In this document: piece by piece, positions 26,804 through 36,485 of the stretch
Numbering within the stretch: position 1 is the first letter of the stretch
Layout: every line of letters begins with the position of its first letter
Assembly: GCA_013823945.1 (NCBI GenBank)
Contig: PNMZ01000002.1
Coordinates: 434,001-498,000, forward strand
From: a bacterium
GTDB taxonomy: Bacteria > Armatimonadota > Fimbriimonadia > Fimbriimonadales > Fimbriimonadaceae
Direction: 5' to 3'
DNA length: 64,000 nucleotides
The notes under the pieces: model-generated
The model's input: the letters and a program-made list of their open reading frames with translations, nothing else
Database searches by the model: none
What the model was told of the DNA's origin: nothing
Program-made: the position numbers and the translations under genes

Positions 26804-27943
26804 ATGGGAATCTGGGACAAGTTAAAAGGCGAGTTCATTGACATCATCGAGTGGACAGACAGCACCACTGACACGATGGTGTACCGATTTGAGCGGCACG
26901 GAAATGAAATCAAGTACGGCGCGCAACTCACGGTTCGCGAAAGCCAAGTTGCAGTCTTCGTTGATGAGGGCCAGTTTGCCGACGTTTTCCAGCCCGGAAT
27001 GTACACCCTGGAAACATCAAACCTCCCGCTCCTGAGCACACTCAAAGGGTGGAAGTACGGATTCAATTCCCCGTTCAAATCAGAAGTCTATTTTGTGAAT
27101 ACCAAGCGATTCAACGATCAAAAATGGGGCACGATGAACCCGATCATGATGCGCGATGCCGATTTTGGCATGGTGCGCGTTCGCGCATTTGGTACTTACG
27201 CTTTGCGTGTCAAAGACGCCAAGCTCTTCATGCAAGAGGTTGTCGGAACGAACTGGCAATTCACAACCGAAGAAATCACAAACCAGATTAGGAACTACAT
27301 CGTGAGCGGCTTCGCCGAGGCAATTGCACAAGCTCAAATGCCCGTGCTCGATCTGTATTCCCAGTACACCGATATGGGCGAGAGCTTGACCAAGCTCATG
27401 TCCCCTAAGATTGAAGCCTTAGGGTTGGAACTGGTTGATCTTCTGATCGAAAACGTCTCTGTTCCACCCGAAGTTGAACAGGCGATTGACACACGATCAA
27501 AAATGGGTGCGGTTGGCAGTCTAGACAATTACATGAAGTATCAAGCCGCCGATGCGATGGTCAAGGGGGCAGAAAACCCCGGTGGTATGGGAGGAATTGG
27601 GGCACAAATGGCCGCCGGAATGATGATGGGTCAGCAAATGGGCACCATGATGACGCCTCCCCCAGCCGCAAGCCCATCTGCACCACCACCACCGGGCGGA
27701 GCAGGCGCACCGCCACCACCCGCTCCCGCTGGCCCTCAGGTTCACCTCGCCGTGAACGGTCAGCAGTACGGACCGTATTCCATGGAGCAAGTTTCTCAAT
27801 ATGTCAAGGAAGGTCGGATCCAACCTGATTCCTCGCTCTGGATGGCGGGAATGGCCAGTTGGCAACCCGCTTCAACCATTGATGGCATCAAAGAATTCTT
27901 TGGCGAGAATCCTCCGCCACCCCCAGCTCCTCCTCTCGGATAA
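26804..27943 (+). CDS. SPFH/virion-core-like protein with GYF_2 domain
   Basis: This 379-residue protein belongs to the YdjI-like group of SPFH proteins. It has the SPFH core (about 1-240, opening MGIWDKLKGEFIDIIEW), then a Gly/Met-rich stretch and a proline-rich linker (about 288-308). It ends in a GYF_2 domain with HLAVNGQQYGPYSMEQVSQY and WMAGMASWQPA. In Bacillus subtilis the YdjI protein works at the membrane with the zinc-ribbon protein YdjG and the stress protein PspA. The next gene here is a zinc-ribbon membrane protein, so a similar pair is likely. Confidence 0.87.
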   Translation: MGIWDKLKGEFIDIIEWTDSTTDTMVYRFERHGNEIKYGAQLTVRESQVAVFVDEGQFADVFQPGMYTLETSNLPLLSTLKGWKYGFNSPFKSEVYFVNTKRFNDQKWGTMNPIMMRDADFGMVRVRAFGTYALRVKDAKLFMQEVVGTNWQFTTEEITNQIRNYIVSGFAEAIAQAQMPVLDLYSQYTDMGESLTKLMSPKIEALGLELVDLLIENVSVPPEVEQAIDTRSKMGAVGSLDNYMKYQAADAMVKGAENPGGMGGIGAQMAAGMMMGQQMGTMMTPPPAASPSAPPPPGGAGAPPPPAPAGPQVHLAVNGQQYGPYSMEQVSQYVKEGRIQPDSSLWMAGMASWQPASTIDGIKEFFGENPPPPPAPPLG

Positions 27944-27955
27944 GGCGGTTGATGG

Positions 27956-29029
27956 ATGGCGGAACAACGGTATCCCTGTGCGAGTTGCGGGGCGCAACTT
28001 CTCTATGCGCCCGGCACCCCCAATATGACTTGCCAGTATTGCGGGCACTCCGAGGAAGTTCCGACGAGCGAAGCTCAGATCGAGGAGCTGGATTTTCATG
28101 CTTTTCTTGCCACCCATCTTCCCCCATCATCTAACGAACCGGCGACCGTTCTCCACTGCAACAACTGCGGTGCGGAATTCACTTGGCCGGCGAACCAAGA
28201 ATCGGGAGCCTGTCCATTCTGTGGGAGCAATGTCGTTGTCCCGACTGATCCCCAAAATCGGATCGAACCGCGAAGCGTCCTTCCCTTCGCCGTTGACATC
28301 AAAGCCGCCCGGGAAAAATTCAAACAATGGATCGGCAGTAGATTCTGGGCACCCAACAACCTCAAGGCCCTTGCCTTAGTCGAAAATGGCCTGAAAGGGT
28401 GTTACATTCCTTATTGGACTTACGATTGTTTTGCGACCACCGCCTATACGGGAATGCGAGGAGAGCATTACTACGAAACTGAGAGCTACACCGACTCAGA
28501 CGGAAATCGTCAAACTCGGCAAGTTCAAAAAACGAGGTGGTACCCCGCTAGCGGCGTGGTATTTGATGAATTTGATGATGTTCTCGTTTTGGCCAGCGAG
28601 CACCTCCCGCCTCGCTACGCTCAGGCGATGAATAGTTGGAACCTCACCACCCTTGCGCCTTATGACGGCAAGTATCTGAGTGGCTTTGTCGCAATGCGAT
28701 ACGACAAAGGGCTTGAGCAAGGTTTTGAGGACGCCAAACGGATTATGGATCCTACGATTCGAGCGAGTATTTGCCGGGATATTGGCGGAGATACTCAGCA
28801 AATCACGAGCTACAACACCCAGCATGACCGCTTGACGTTCAAGCACATTTTATTGCCCATCTGGAGTGGAGCCTATCGTTATGGAGGAAAATCGTGGGCT
28901 TACTTGGTGAATGGTCAGACGGGAGAGATTCGGGGCGAGGCTCCAGTCAGTCCGTGGAAAGTTGCCATCGCGGTCGTTCTCGGTCTTCTTATTTTGGGGG
29001 CAATTATCTTCTTCACTCAGTCTCAATAA
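27956..29029 (+). CDS. Double zinc-ribbon membrane protein, YdjG-like partner of SPFH protein
   Basis: This 357-residue protein has two zinc ribbons: CASCGAQL with CQYCGHSE (residues 8-37), and CNNCGAEF with CPFCGSNV (about 62-86). A long conserved middle region follows (VLPFAVDIKAAREKFKQWIG and YIPYWTYDC). A single membrane helix lies near the carboxy end (about 330-353, VAIAVVLGLLILGAIIFF). The layout matches the YdjG proteins found next to SPFH genes. The ATG at 27956 lies 12 bases after the SPFH stop. A terminator follows. Confidence 0.83.
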   Translation: MAEQRYPCASCGAQLLYAPGTPNMTCQYCGHSEEVPTSEAQIEELDFHAFLATHLPPSSNEPATVLHCNNCGAEFTWPANQESGACPFCGSNVVVPTDPQNRIEPRSVLPFAVDIKAAREKFKQWIGSRFWAPNNLKALALVENGLKGCYIPYWTYDCFATTAYTGMRGEHYYETESYTDSDGNRQTRQVQKTRWYPASGVVFDEFDDVLVLASEHLPPRYAQAMNSWNLTTLAPYDGKYLSGFVAMRYDKGLEQGFEDAKRIMDPTIRASICRDIGGDTQQITSYNTQHDRLTFKHILLPIWSGAYRYGGKSWAYLVNGQTGEIRGEAPVSPWKVAIAVVLGLLILGAIIFFTQSQ

Positions 29030-29031
29030 AG

Positions 29032-29070
29032 AATCCCCTCTGGCGATGTGCCAAAGGGGATTTTGTTTTT
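29032..29070 (+). terminator. Rho-independent terminator after the zinc-ribbon gene
   Basis: AATCCCCT (29032-29039) pairs with AGGGGATT (29055-29062), with further TGGC/GCCA pairing inside. The stem is followed by TTTTGTTTTT. Confidence 0.88.
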
Positions 29071-29091
29071 CAAAGGTACGTTCGGTTAAAC

Positions 29092-29661
29092 TTACTTTTG
29101 CTTTCGTCGGCGAGCAGCGGCGAGAGCAGCGAGACCAAGAACGGTCATGGTTGCCGGTTCGGGAACGACATCAGCGACAACGTCGCCGGGGCCGCCGCCG
29201 ATACCTGCGTTGTACGTACCAAAGTCGGTATTTTCAAAGCCAGTTACGACTGCGATGTAGCTCACACCTGTTGAAAGGTTGACACCGGCACTTTGAGAAG
29301 CATCAAGGCCCGTTCCGCTTCCGGCAAGAACCGTAAATGGACCTGCGTAGTCATCGTCCAATGCGATCAAGTTTGTGAGAGCATTGCTTGGATCAAAGCT
29401 ATTTTGGTACAGGTGGATGTAACCATCTTGCCCGCCTGTATACAATGCTTCGAATGTGTAAGCTCCGCTAGCAGTGACCGTGAAACCCTGGGTTTGATAC
29501 CGAACTGCAGTCCCAACACCCGAGAGTGAAGTCAAACCGGATGCGCGGTTGAACGTCGGGCTGTTGGATGTGTCGCCAGACCAGAGCAATGATGCTTGAG
29601 CAGCCGCGATACCAGGAATTGCGAAGAGCGCAATAGCGCCCAAGAGTGCGAATTTTTTCAT
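29092..29661 (-). CDS. PEP-CTERM sorting domain protein
   Basis: This 189-residue exported protein has a signal peptide (KKFALLGAIALFAIPGIAAA) and a carboxy PEP-CTERM signal: VPEPATM, a hydrophobic helix and the basic tail ARRRKQK. Such signals are recognised by exosortase, which is not encoded in the window. The middle is a Gly/Ser/Thr-rich beta domain of about 130 residues with an aspartate-rich turn (ALDDDYAG), similar in layout to the pre-peptidase C-terminal type. The protein probably ends in the envelope or extracellular matrix. Confidence 0.88.
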   Translation of the reverse strand: MKKFALLGAIALFAIPGIAAAQASLLWSGDTSNSPTFNRASGLTSLSGVGTAVRYQTQGFTVTASGAYTFEALYTGGQDGYIHLYQNSFDPSNALTNLIALDDDYAGPFTVLAGSGTGLDASQSAGVNLSTGVSYIAVVTGFENTDFGTYNAGIGGGPGDVVADVVPEPATMTVLGLAALAAARRRKQK

Positions 29662-29878
29662 TTATTTCCTCTTCCAGTCAAAAAGAATGACTGAGACTCC
29701 ACTATCATATCAGAGATGTTAACATCTCGCCCAGGTAGTTTTACTGGTTCTGTCGAAAAAACTCAGGACTGCGAACTAATTCACTTTTGATTGTAAAACT
29801 CCAAAAACAACCGAAATTGGGCGATTTCAAATTCAAGTTCCTAAAAAACAATTTTCTCCAGCGGGTTATCCCCATTAA

Positions 29879-29918
29879 GGGAGTATTGTAGAACTGAGAA
29901 CGGTCCTACAACACTCCC
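29879..29918 (-). terminator. Possible terminator downstream of dnaK
   Basis: On the minus strand GGGAGTGTTGTAG and CTACAATACTCCC form a 13-base stem with one mismatch-type wobble, seven bases after the dnaK stop. The T tract is poor (TTAATG), so it may be a weak terminator or a 3' stabiliser. Confidence 0.55.
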
Positions 29919-29925
29919 TGTAACG

Positions 29926-31821
29926 TTACTTATCTTCCTTAAAGTCAGCGTCGATCACATCTTCGTCCGATTTCGCCCCGGCACCGACCCCCGCTTCGAC
30001 TTTATCTTCACCAGTTCCGGATTGGGCGTAGAGCGTTTCTGCGAGTTTGTGGCTCTCTTCTTCGAGGGCCCTCTTCCCTTCTGCCATAGCGTCGAGGTCT
30101 TGTCGCTCGATCGCTTGGTTGAGTTCAGTGATCTTCTCTTCGATGCGAGCCCTATCGGCTTCGCTGACCTTGTCACCCAAGTCTTTGATCATCTTCTGCG
30201 TACTGGAAACCAACCGCTCGCAATCATTCTTGAGCTCTGCAGATTCGCGTGCCTTGCGGTCAATCTCCGCGTTTGCTTCCGCATCCTTGACCATGCCTTC
30301 GATTTCGCCTTTATCAAGGTTCCCGCTTCCGGTGACCGTGATCTTTTGCTGACTTCCGGTGGCTTTGTCAGTTGCGGTGACGTTGAGAATTCCGTTAGCA
30401 TCGATGTCAAATGTGACTTCAACTTGCGGAACTCGGGCAGGAGCTGGAGGAATTCCGCTCAAGTTGAACTGGCCAAGCGACTTGTTGTCTTTGGCGAGAC
30501 TCCGTTCCCCTTGCAAGATGTGGATCGTCACTTCTGTTTGGTTATCCGCCGCCGTGGTGTAAACCCGCGACTTCTTGGTCGGAATCGTGGTGTTTCGCTC
30601 GATGAGGTGGTCAGTGATTCCACCTTGCGTTTCTACACCAAGGCTGAGCGGAGTCACGTCGAGCAGGAGAATATCTGTTTTGTCACCGCTCAAAACCCCA
30701 GCTTGAATCGCCGCACCAAGAGCAACAACTTCATCAGGATTGACTGATTTGTTGGGTTCCTTGTTACTGAGCTTTTTGACCAAATCTTGAACCATCGGGA
30801 TTCGAGTTGAACCCCCGACAAGAACGACTTCGTTCAAGTCACTGTAACTCAACTTAGCATCTTTGATTGCCTGGGCCATCGGAGTTTTGATTCGCTCCAA
30901 GAGGTCGGCGCACAAGTCTTCGAATTTGCTTCGGCTGAGGGTCTTTTCCAAGTGAATCGGTTCGTTGTCAACCGCCGTGATAAACGGCAAGCTGATATCG
31001 GTACTGACTGCGCTGGATAGTTCAATCTTGGCTTTCTCTGCTGCCTCTCGGAGGCGTTGGAGGGCCTTGCTGTCTTTGCGGAGGTCAATTCCGTTCTCAC
31101 CACTAAACTCGGTTGCAAGCCAGTCTACGATCTTCTGGTCAAAATCATCTCCGCCAAGGTGACTGTCACCGGCCGTTGATTTGACTTCAATGACACCGTC
31201 GCCGACATCAAGCACGGAAACGTCGAACGTTCCGCCCCCAAGGTCAAATACAAGGATCGTTTCGCTTGTCTTTTTATCTAGTCCATAGGCAAGCGAAGCG
31301 GCGGTCGGTTCGTTGATGATTCGGAGAACTTCCAATCCTGCGATTTCTCCGGCGTTCTTGGTCGCGGTGCGCTGACTATCATTGAAATAGGCGGGAACGG
31401 TGATGACAGCTTTGGTCACCGACTGACCGAGATATGCTTCAGCATCTGCCTTGAGCTTCTGCAAGATGATCGCGCTGATTTCTTCGGGAGTGAATTCCTT
31501 ATCAACAGCGGGGATATGTACGGCGGCATTGCCGCGCTTATCCTTGACCACTTTGTATGAGACTCTCTTCGCTTCATCGGAAACTTCTTCGAGCTTGTGG
31601 CCCATGAATCGCTTGATCGAGGCGACGGTATTCCCGGGGTTCGTGACGGCTTGTCGCTTGGCGGTTGCCCCGACGAGCCTTTCGCCACTTGCCTTGAATG
31701 CAACAACGCTAGGTAGCGTCCGCGTCCCTTCAGCGGTCGAGATCACTGTGGCTTCCCCACCTTCCATCACGGCGACAACGCTGTTGGTCGTCCCTAAGTC
31801 AATTCCTACTGTTCGTGACAT
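29926..31821 (-). CDS. dnaK: Molecular chaperone DnaK (Hsp70)
   Basis: DnaK binds exposed hydrophobic segments of unfolded proteins in an ATP-driven cycle. The 631-residue protein has the ATPase domain ([11 protein letters not shown] at residues 6-16, [17 protein letters not shown], and [10 protein letters not shown]), the linker [13 protein letters not shown], the substrate domain and a lid with the acidic tail [13 protein letters not shown]. Length is normal. No grpE, dnaJ or hrcA lies beside it, so the chaperone set is dispersed. Two small palindromes upstream may be regulatory. Confidence 0.97.
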   Translation of the reverse strand: MSRTVGIDLGTTNSVVAVMEGGEATVISTAEGTRTLPSVVAFKASGERLVGATAKRQAVTNPGNTVASIKRFMGHKLEEVSDEAKRVSYKVVKDKRGNAAVHIPAVDKEFTPEEISAIILQKLKADAEAYLGQSVTKAVITVPAYFNDSQRTATKNAGEIAGLEVLRIINEPTAASLAYGLDKKTSETILVFDLGGGTFDVSVLDVGDGVIEVKSTAGDSHLGGDDFDQKIVDWLATEFSGENGIDLRKDSKALQRLREAAEKAKIELSSAVSTDISLPFITAVDNEPIHLEKTLSRSKFEDLCADLLERIKTPMAQAIKDAKLSYSDLNEVVLVGGSTRIPMVQDLVKKLSNKEPNKSVNPDEVVALGAAIQAGVLSGDKTDILLLDVTPLSLGVETQGGITDHLIERNTTIPTKKSRVYTTAADNQTEVTIHILQGERSLAKDNKSLGQFNLSGIPPAPARVPQVEVTFDIDANGILNVTATDKATGSQQKITVTGSGNLDKGEIEGMVKDAEANAEIDRKARESAELKNDCERLVSSTQKMIKDLGDKVSEADRARIEEKITELNQAIERQDLDAMAEGKRALEEESHKLAETLYAQSGTGEDKVEAGVGAGAKSDEDVIDADFKEDK

Positions 31822-31879
31822 CGCTTGATTTTCCTACTTGCTGTCGTAGCCATTAAACTACTTTAGCCTTATAGACTCA

Positions 31880-31922
31880 AGTGACGTTCACTAAACGAAA
31901 GAGGTTGCATTGTTGCAAATTT
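31880..31922 (-). promoter_or_regulatory. Upstream region of dnaK with two small palindromes
   Basis: The region holds AGTGA-CGT-TCACT (near 31884-31896) and TTGCA-TTGT-TGCAA (near 31907-31920). Neither matches the CIRCE element bound by HrcA. A TATAAG-like -10 lies closer to the gene on the minus strand. Regulatory function is inferred only from symmetry and position. Confidence 0.3.
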
Positions 31923-31950
31923 TTGGGACCAAATATTGGAAAGGGTTGAG

Positions 31951-33228
31951 TCAAGCTGCCTTAAACCACTTCGCGCCTGTGTTCTCCACCGGCTTTGAGG
32001 GAAGAACGAAGCTCACATTGCCGTTGTGGAGACGATTCCGCAAGAGTTCTCCCAGGACATCCCGGTAGTCAGTCGTTGGCATAATATCAACCCCATCTCT
32101 TCGGTTTTCAATCTCAAGTCCTGGCCACGTTGTATGAATTCCACTTTGAACATTTGGCCCGAGTGTGAGGAGTGTCCCCCCGGAACCGTGCTCTGTACCT
32201 TGGGATCCATTTTCTTCCACCTGGCGCCCAAACTCACTCAAAAGCACAATTGTCCAGTCAGTTCTTCCGGATGCTTCCATGTCCGCATAAAATGCCGCGA
32301 GTCCATCCGCTAGAGTTCGGAGCATGTTGTGGAGAAGCCCCCCTACGCTTCCTTGACCTGCGTGGGTATCCCAACCAGGCCAATCAATTTGTAAAACCTC
32401 GACGCCAATGCCACCTTTGATCATTCCGGCCGAGCTTCGGAGTGCATTGCCGATGAGTGTGTCTGGGTAAGGGAGGGATGCAGCCGATGAGTAACTCCCC
32501 AAATTGAGTGGCGAAAGTGCATCGATCGTCCGTTTAGAATCTCGCACTACTCCGCGCGATTCATCTTTGACTCGCGAATACATACGCGAGATCGTTGCGG
32601 CAATTTCGGCGTCATCTGCATATCCTGCACCAAAAGCAATCGATTCTGGTCGGGATGTTGAGACAACTTGCTGTCCTTTTACCATTGTGACTGGAGTCGT
32701 GTCCGTAAACGCAAATCCCCGGAATGCTGCATCAGCATATGTCTGACTTGAGCTCGCTAGGTGGCGAGCGATCCAACCACCGTCAGTAAGGTTGATCGAA
32801 TCAGATTGCATCATAAACTGGGCATCAAAGTGGGATCGAGTCCAGTTATCCCTCCCAGCGGCATGAATGATTCCTAGATGTCCGTTATCGAATATCGGCT
32901 TGAGCGGATTGAGGCACTGGGGCAATCCAAAGTAGCCATCCAAGTCAATCGCCGCGAATTGGGAACCGGATCCCGGTTGCGGAATAGCCAAAGTTGGTCG
33001 CGATGAATAGTAAATTGGGTCTCCGTGAGGCACGCAAACTGTTAATGCATCCACCCCACCGATTAGTTGAATAAAAATGAGGACATCTTTCGTCGATGTG
33101 CCCTGGGCAAAAGCAACTTTCGGCAAGAAAGCGGGTAGCGACGACGCCGCGATAGCCGCTGCTGTTCCCCCGAGGAATTTCCTCCGGGAGACCGCATTGT
33201 ATTCATTGCATGCAAAAGGATCGCTCAT
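31951..33228 (-). CDS. DUF1501 family exported protein
   Basis: This 425-residue protein has a twin-arginine leader: SRRKFLGGTAAAIAASSLPA near residues 14-33. The DUF1501 domain follows, with FIQLIGGVDALTVCVPHGDP at the start and WDTHAGQG and SEFGRQVEENGSQGTEHGSG later, which give a sulfatase/phosphatase-like metal-site pattern. Family members are common in Planctomycetota and Armatimonadota; their activity is not established. It lies nine bases after a DUF1800 gene, the usual partner. Confidence 0.9.
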   Translation of the reverse strand: MSDPFACNEYNAVSRRKFLGGTAAAIAASSLPAFLPKVAFAQGTSTKDVLIFIQLIGGVDALTVCVPHGDPIYYSSRPTLAIPQPGSGSQFAAIDLDGYFGLPQCLNPLKPIFDNGHLGIIHAAGRDNWTRSHFDAQFMMQSDSINLTDGGWIARHLASSSQTYADAAFRGFAFTDTTPVTMVKGQQVVSTSRPESIAFGAGYADDAEIAATISRMYSRVKDESRGVVRDSKRTIDALSPLNLGSYSSAASLPYPDTLIGNALRSSAGMIKGGIGVEVLQIDWPGWDTHAGQGSVGGLLHNMLRTLADGLAAFYADMEASGRTDWTIVLLSEFGRQVEENGSQGTEHGSGGTLLTLGPNVQSGIHTTWPGLEIENRRDGVDIMPTTDYRDVLGELLRNRLHNGNVSFVLPSKPVENTGAKWFKAA

Positions 33229-33237
33229 TGTCGTTTC

Positions 33238-34827
33238 TCAAAACCATTGATATGTCGGCGAACACAGGGCAATTGCCAGGGTTTGCATATCACGGTTTCC
33301 TTGTTTCATATATCGGCGGATGAAGACCTGATCCGATACTGGTAGTTCTCCTAGGAAAAAGTGATCATTGATGTATTTGACCTTAGCTCCATCGTTTGGA
33401 AGCGCTTGAAGTGCTTGCTTGACCGGATCAATGTCAAAGTCACTAAAGCCCCGCGTCGCTCTTGTCAAGTAGTGGAATCGTTTGATCATGCCGCCTGACC
33501 AAGCATGAAAGCCGTTTGGAAGGCCATCCGGCTGGGGAAACTTACTGGTATCAGAACCGTTTAACTTCAGCAAGTGGTTGAACTTCCCCCAAGTAATCGG
33601 CATCGCGTTGCATTCTCGCATGAGCCCAGCCATCATGTGGAATGGTCTCTTGAACGAAGGAAGGCTCGAAGCAACATTTGTTTCCGCAAGAATCACTCGG
33701 AGCACTGCTTTTAAGTCTCCATGATTTCCCCATACTTGGGAAACCTGCTGAAGAATTGCGCTAGACGCTTTCCTGCCCAGAAACCATTCGCAAAGCTTAT
33801 CCGTGATGTGACGCATTGTCGCTGGATGGGCAGCTAGCCAATCAAGAAGGTCATCACCTTGCTGTTTGCCGGTACTGGTGAATGTTTGACCCATCACTGT
33901 GTATGATCCGGGCGACTTGCGCGCTGGGTGGAACTTGAAGACTTCCGCATTGGGATCATAACGACCAAGCGGTAAGTTCTCATGAACACCCCAGCCAGTC
34001 ATGATCTCGGCAACTTGATAAATATCTGCTTCAACATATCCGCCATTGACTCCAACGGTATGTAGTTCCAACAGCTCTCGGGCATAGTTGATGTTTGTCT
34101 GAGTGTGAAAGGACTGGTGATTATCAAGATAGATCATCATGGCCCCATGATTAGCACTAGCGACTAATAGGTCGCGGAATGTCCCCATAGCATTGGGCCA
34201 AATCACAGATCGTTGGAACTCCGCAAAGCTGGAGTCTTTTACTGCAGCAATCCAAAAGTGATCCCACCAGAACTCTACACATCGCTGATAGAGCTGCCTT
34301 TTGGAATGGGCCGATCGAATAGCCATCGCATCCATTGCATCCGGCCCCGGATACCATTCAGGGTTTTGTATCGCATTCAGCTCAGCAACACTCAGGTGAA
34401 TATATCGACAGTGTCCGCTCACGAGTGCCTCACAAGCCGAGTCATCAATAGCGGAAAAATTGAGTTGCTGTTCCAAATAGTTGCTGTATCCCAAATTGTC
34501 AATTTCCGCTACGTCAGTCGTTGTTGGACCATACGATATCTTTCGGAGTAGCTTCTTTTTTGAATTTGCCCAGCTTCGATTAAAAGATGCTCCTCCGCTT
34601 GCTCCGCCCGATTCAAAAGCATTTCCGTTTCCGCCGCTACCTGGAGGGCGTGACCCGGATCGATTTGGGGCCATCCCGTTCTGGGCGCTAGCCATTCCGG
34701 CAGCCGCGCCAAGGGCCATAGTCAGACCGCCCGCCAATAATCCTCTGCGCGAAGTCGCCGTTTGGGTCATTGCATCCAGAATCTCGTCGGGTCGTTTTTC
34801 GTCATTCAGCCGGGTCAACATAGCCAT
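33238..34827 (-). CDS. DUF1800 family exported protein
   Basis: This 529-residue protein has a leader with a twin-arginine-like motif (TSRRGLLAGGLTMALGAAAG near residues 25-44), then a Gly/Ser-rich stretch and the DUF1800 domain. Typical segments are SYGPTTTDVAEIDNLGYSNY, the WWDHFW block, NYARELLELHTVGV and ITDKLCEWFLG. DUF1800 and DUF1501 genes are regularly paired and both products are exported; their joint role is unknown. The gene is first in the pair and its stop is nine bases before the DUF1501 start. Confidence 0.9.
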   Translation of the reverse strand: MAMLTRLNDEKRPDEILDAMTQTATSRRGLLAGGLTMALGAAAGMASAQNGMAPNRSGSRPPGSGGNGNAFESGGASGGASFNRSWANSKKKLLRKISYGPTTTDVAEIDNLGYSNYLEQQLNFSAIDDSACEALVSGHCRYIHLSVAELNAIQNPEWYPGPDAMDAMAIRSAHSKRQLYQRCVEFWWDHFWIAAVKDSSFAEFQRSVIWPNAMGTFRDLLVASANHGAMMIYLDNHQSFHTQTNINYARELLELHTVGVNGGYVEADIYQVAEIMTGWGVHENLPLGRYDPNAEVFKFHPARKSPGSYTVMGQTFTSTGKQQGDDLLDWLAAHPATMRHITDKLCEWFLGRKASSAILQQVSQVWGNHGDLKAVLRVILAETNVASSLPSFKRPFHMMAGLMRECNAMPITWGKFNHLLKLNGSDTSKFPQPDGLPNGFHAWSGGMIKRFHYLTRATRGFSDFDIDPVKQALQALPNDGAKVKYINDHFFLGELPVSDQVFIRRYMKQGNRDMQTLAIALCSPTYQWF

Positions 34828-34975
34828 CTCTCAATCAACTGAGCAAATCACATTCGCTCCAAATAGGATTTCCACCTCCGGTAACCCTGCTGACCAGTTG
34901 AGTTACGGGGGACAATCAAAAACCCGTAAATCTGAGAGACTAGGCAAAATACGGTCAATTGAGTAGCCTCTCGAC

Positions 34976-35818
34976 ATGATCCGAATTGGCATCGTCTCCT
35001 GCCTTGAACTCCCTGAACCTGATGTCGATGCACAAATCACCCTCGACGCATTCCATTCCGCCGGGTTTCGAGCCGACGCGCCCGGTTGGGATGATCCTTC
35101 GGTGAATTGGGCCGATTACGACCTGCTCCTTCCCCGTGCAACCTGGAACTATCCCGAAAAGCCCAAAGAATTCAAAGCTTGGATTGACTTTGCCGCCTCA
35201 CAGACAACTCTTCTCAATCCGCCAGACATCCTTCATGAGAATATCGACAAATCCTATCTATTCAGTCTCAAGAAGCAGGGTATTCCGATTGTCCCAACTG
35301 AAAAGTTTGAGGATACAGAGTTCGAAACCTACTTCAAGAATTGGGATGTTGACCGCATTGTGATCAAGCCATCCATTGGAGCTGGAAGCTACTTGACGCA
35401 TTACTTCCACTCTTCGGAACTTGATACAGCAGTCTCCCTGGCTCAAGAAATCGTCGAAGCTGGGTCAAATCCCTTGGTTCAACCGTTTATGAGTGCGGTC
35501 AGTCAAGGCGGCGAGCGGTCACTGATTTGGATTGATGGGCAATTTACTCACCGAATCATCAAGCAGCCAAGGTTTGATGGTCAAAACGAGTCTGTCAGTG
35601 CGGCATCCTCCCCTGAAGACGACGAAGTAGAACTCGCCCGAAAAATTCTAGCTCCGATTGAATCGCAACTACTCTATGCTCGAGTTGACTTGATTCGTCA
35701 AGATAACCAACTGTTCCTCAACGAACTCGAATTGGTAGAACCCAGCTTGTTCTTTCAGCAATATCCTGCCGCTCTCAATCATCTCGTCGCTGGTGTCAAA
35801 AGGCTGATCAACCTTTGA
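34976..35818 (+). CDS. ATP-grasp family ligase (RimK/DcsG-like)
   Basis: This 280-residue protein has the ATP-grasp fold of ligases that join a carboxylate to an amine through an acyl phosphate. Visible segments are the early LLLPRATWNYPEKP, the ATP lysine in VIKPSIGAGSY, LVQPFMSAVSQGGERSLIWI and the closing FLNELELVEPSLFF with its metal ligands. The whole layout resembles DcsG-like and prokaryotic glutathione synthetase-like proteins, but the substrate is unknown. It stands alone; its stop overlaps the convergent methyltransferase stop by 11 bases. Confidence 0.82.
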   Translation: MIRIGIVSCLELPEPDVDAQITLDAFHSAGFRADAPGWDDPSVNWADYDLLLPRATWNYPEKPKEFKAWIDFAASQTTLLNPPDILHENIDKSYLFSLKKQGIPIVPTEKFEDTEFETYFKNWDVDRIVIKPSIGAGSYLTHYFHSSELDTAVSLAQEIVEAGSNPLVQPFMSAVSQGGERSLIWIDGQFTHRIIKQPRFDGQNESVSAASSPEDDEVELARKILAPIESQLLYARVDLIRQDNQLFLNELELVEPSLFFQQYPAALNHLVAGVKRLINL

Positions 35819-36440
35819 GGGCATAACCCGAAATATGAGGCGACACGACAGGAAATTTGAGCTTGAAGTGGTCAATGGCAACTTCGGCAAATCCTGCAGT
35901 CTCGATCGTTGCCCAAGATTTCCGATCTGGGTGGCATCCATCCGCGCAACAACACCAGAGCGGCTTGACTACCGATTGAATCATGCCGGTCAACGTTCCA
36001 GATTCGGCAGCAACATGTTCAACAAAAACATATCGCCCGCCCGGCTTCAGAACTCGTTCAATCTCCCTGAGGACTTGTACAGGGTTCGGAACAGAACAAA
36101 GCACGAGTGTACCAATGACATAATCAACCGAATTGTCAGGAAGGGGCATTTCCTGTGCGCTGCCTTGTACGAGTTCATGCTTAATTCCGTAGCGATCCGC
36201 CTCCCTTGCCAAGTACGGGAACATGTACTGGTTATATTCGAGCCCGATCCAGTCAACGTTCGGGTTCAGATACTTAAAATTGACCCCGGTTCCCGGGCCA
36301 ATCTCAAGTATCCGACCGTTCAGACCACCAAAGAGTTGGAGCTTTCTTTCAGCAATGCGAGGTTCATAAACCTTCATCACCTGGTTGATTCCCCATGCGA
36401 ACCACCGGCGCCGAAGACCCCAAAACTCGGATTGCGTCAT
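35808..36440 (-). CDS. SAM-dependent methyltransferase (class I)
   Basis: This 210-residue protein has a Rossmann methyltransferase domain. Motif I is RILEIGPGTGVNFKYL near residue 43, the acidic residue in GLEYNQYM ends the second strand, and NSVDYVIGTLVLCSVPNP is motif IV. The family resembles the methyltransferase-11 group that includes phospholipid and small-molecule enzymes; the substrate cannot be told. It lies about 45 bases upstream of nothing on its own strand and so is a single-gene unit. Confidence 0.85.
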   Translation of the reverse strand: MTQSEFWGLRRRWFAWGINQVMKVYEPRIAERKLQLFGGLNGRILEIGPGTGVNFKYLNPNVDWIGLEYNQYMFPYLAREADRYGIKHELVQGSAQEMPLPDNSVDYVIGTLVLCSVPNPVQVLREIERVLKPGGRYVFVEHVAAESGTLTGMIQSVVKPLWCCCADGCHPDRKSWATIETAGFAEVAIDHFKLKFPVVSPHISGYALKG

Positions 36441-36485
36441 CTCTGTTAACAGACTACGCGATTTAACGTTTGTTGATAGGCCGGC

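Noticed and set aside
30022-30747. Open frame of about 240 codons on the plus strand opposite dnaK
   Set aside because: It is antisense to a well-conserved dnaK and its translation shows no family features; such frames arise from the codon use of dnaK.
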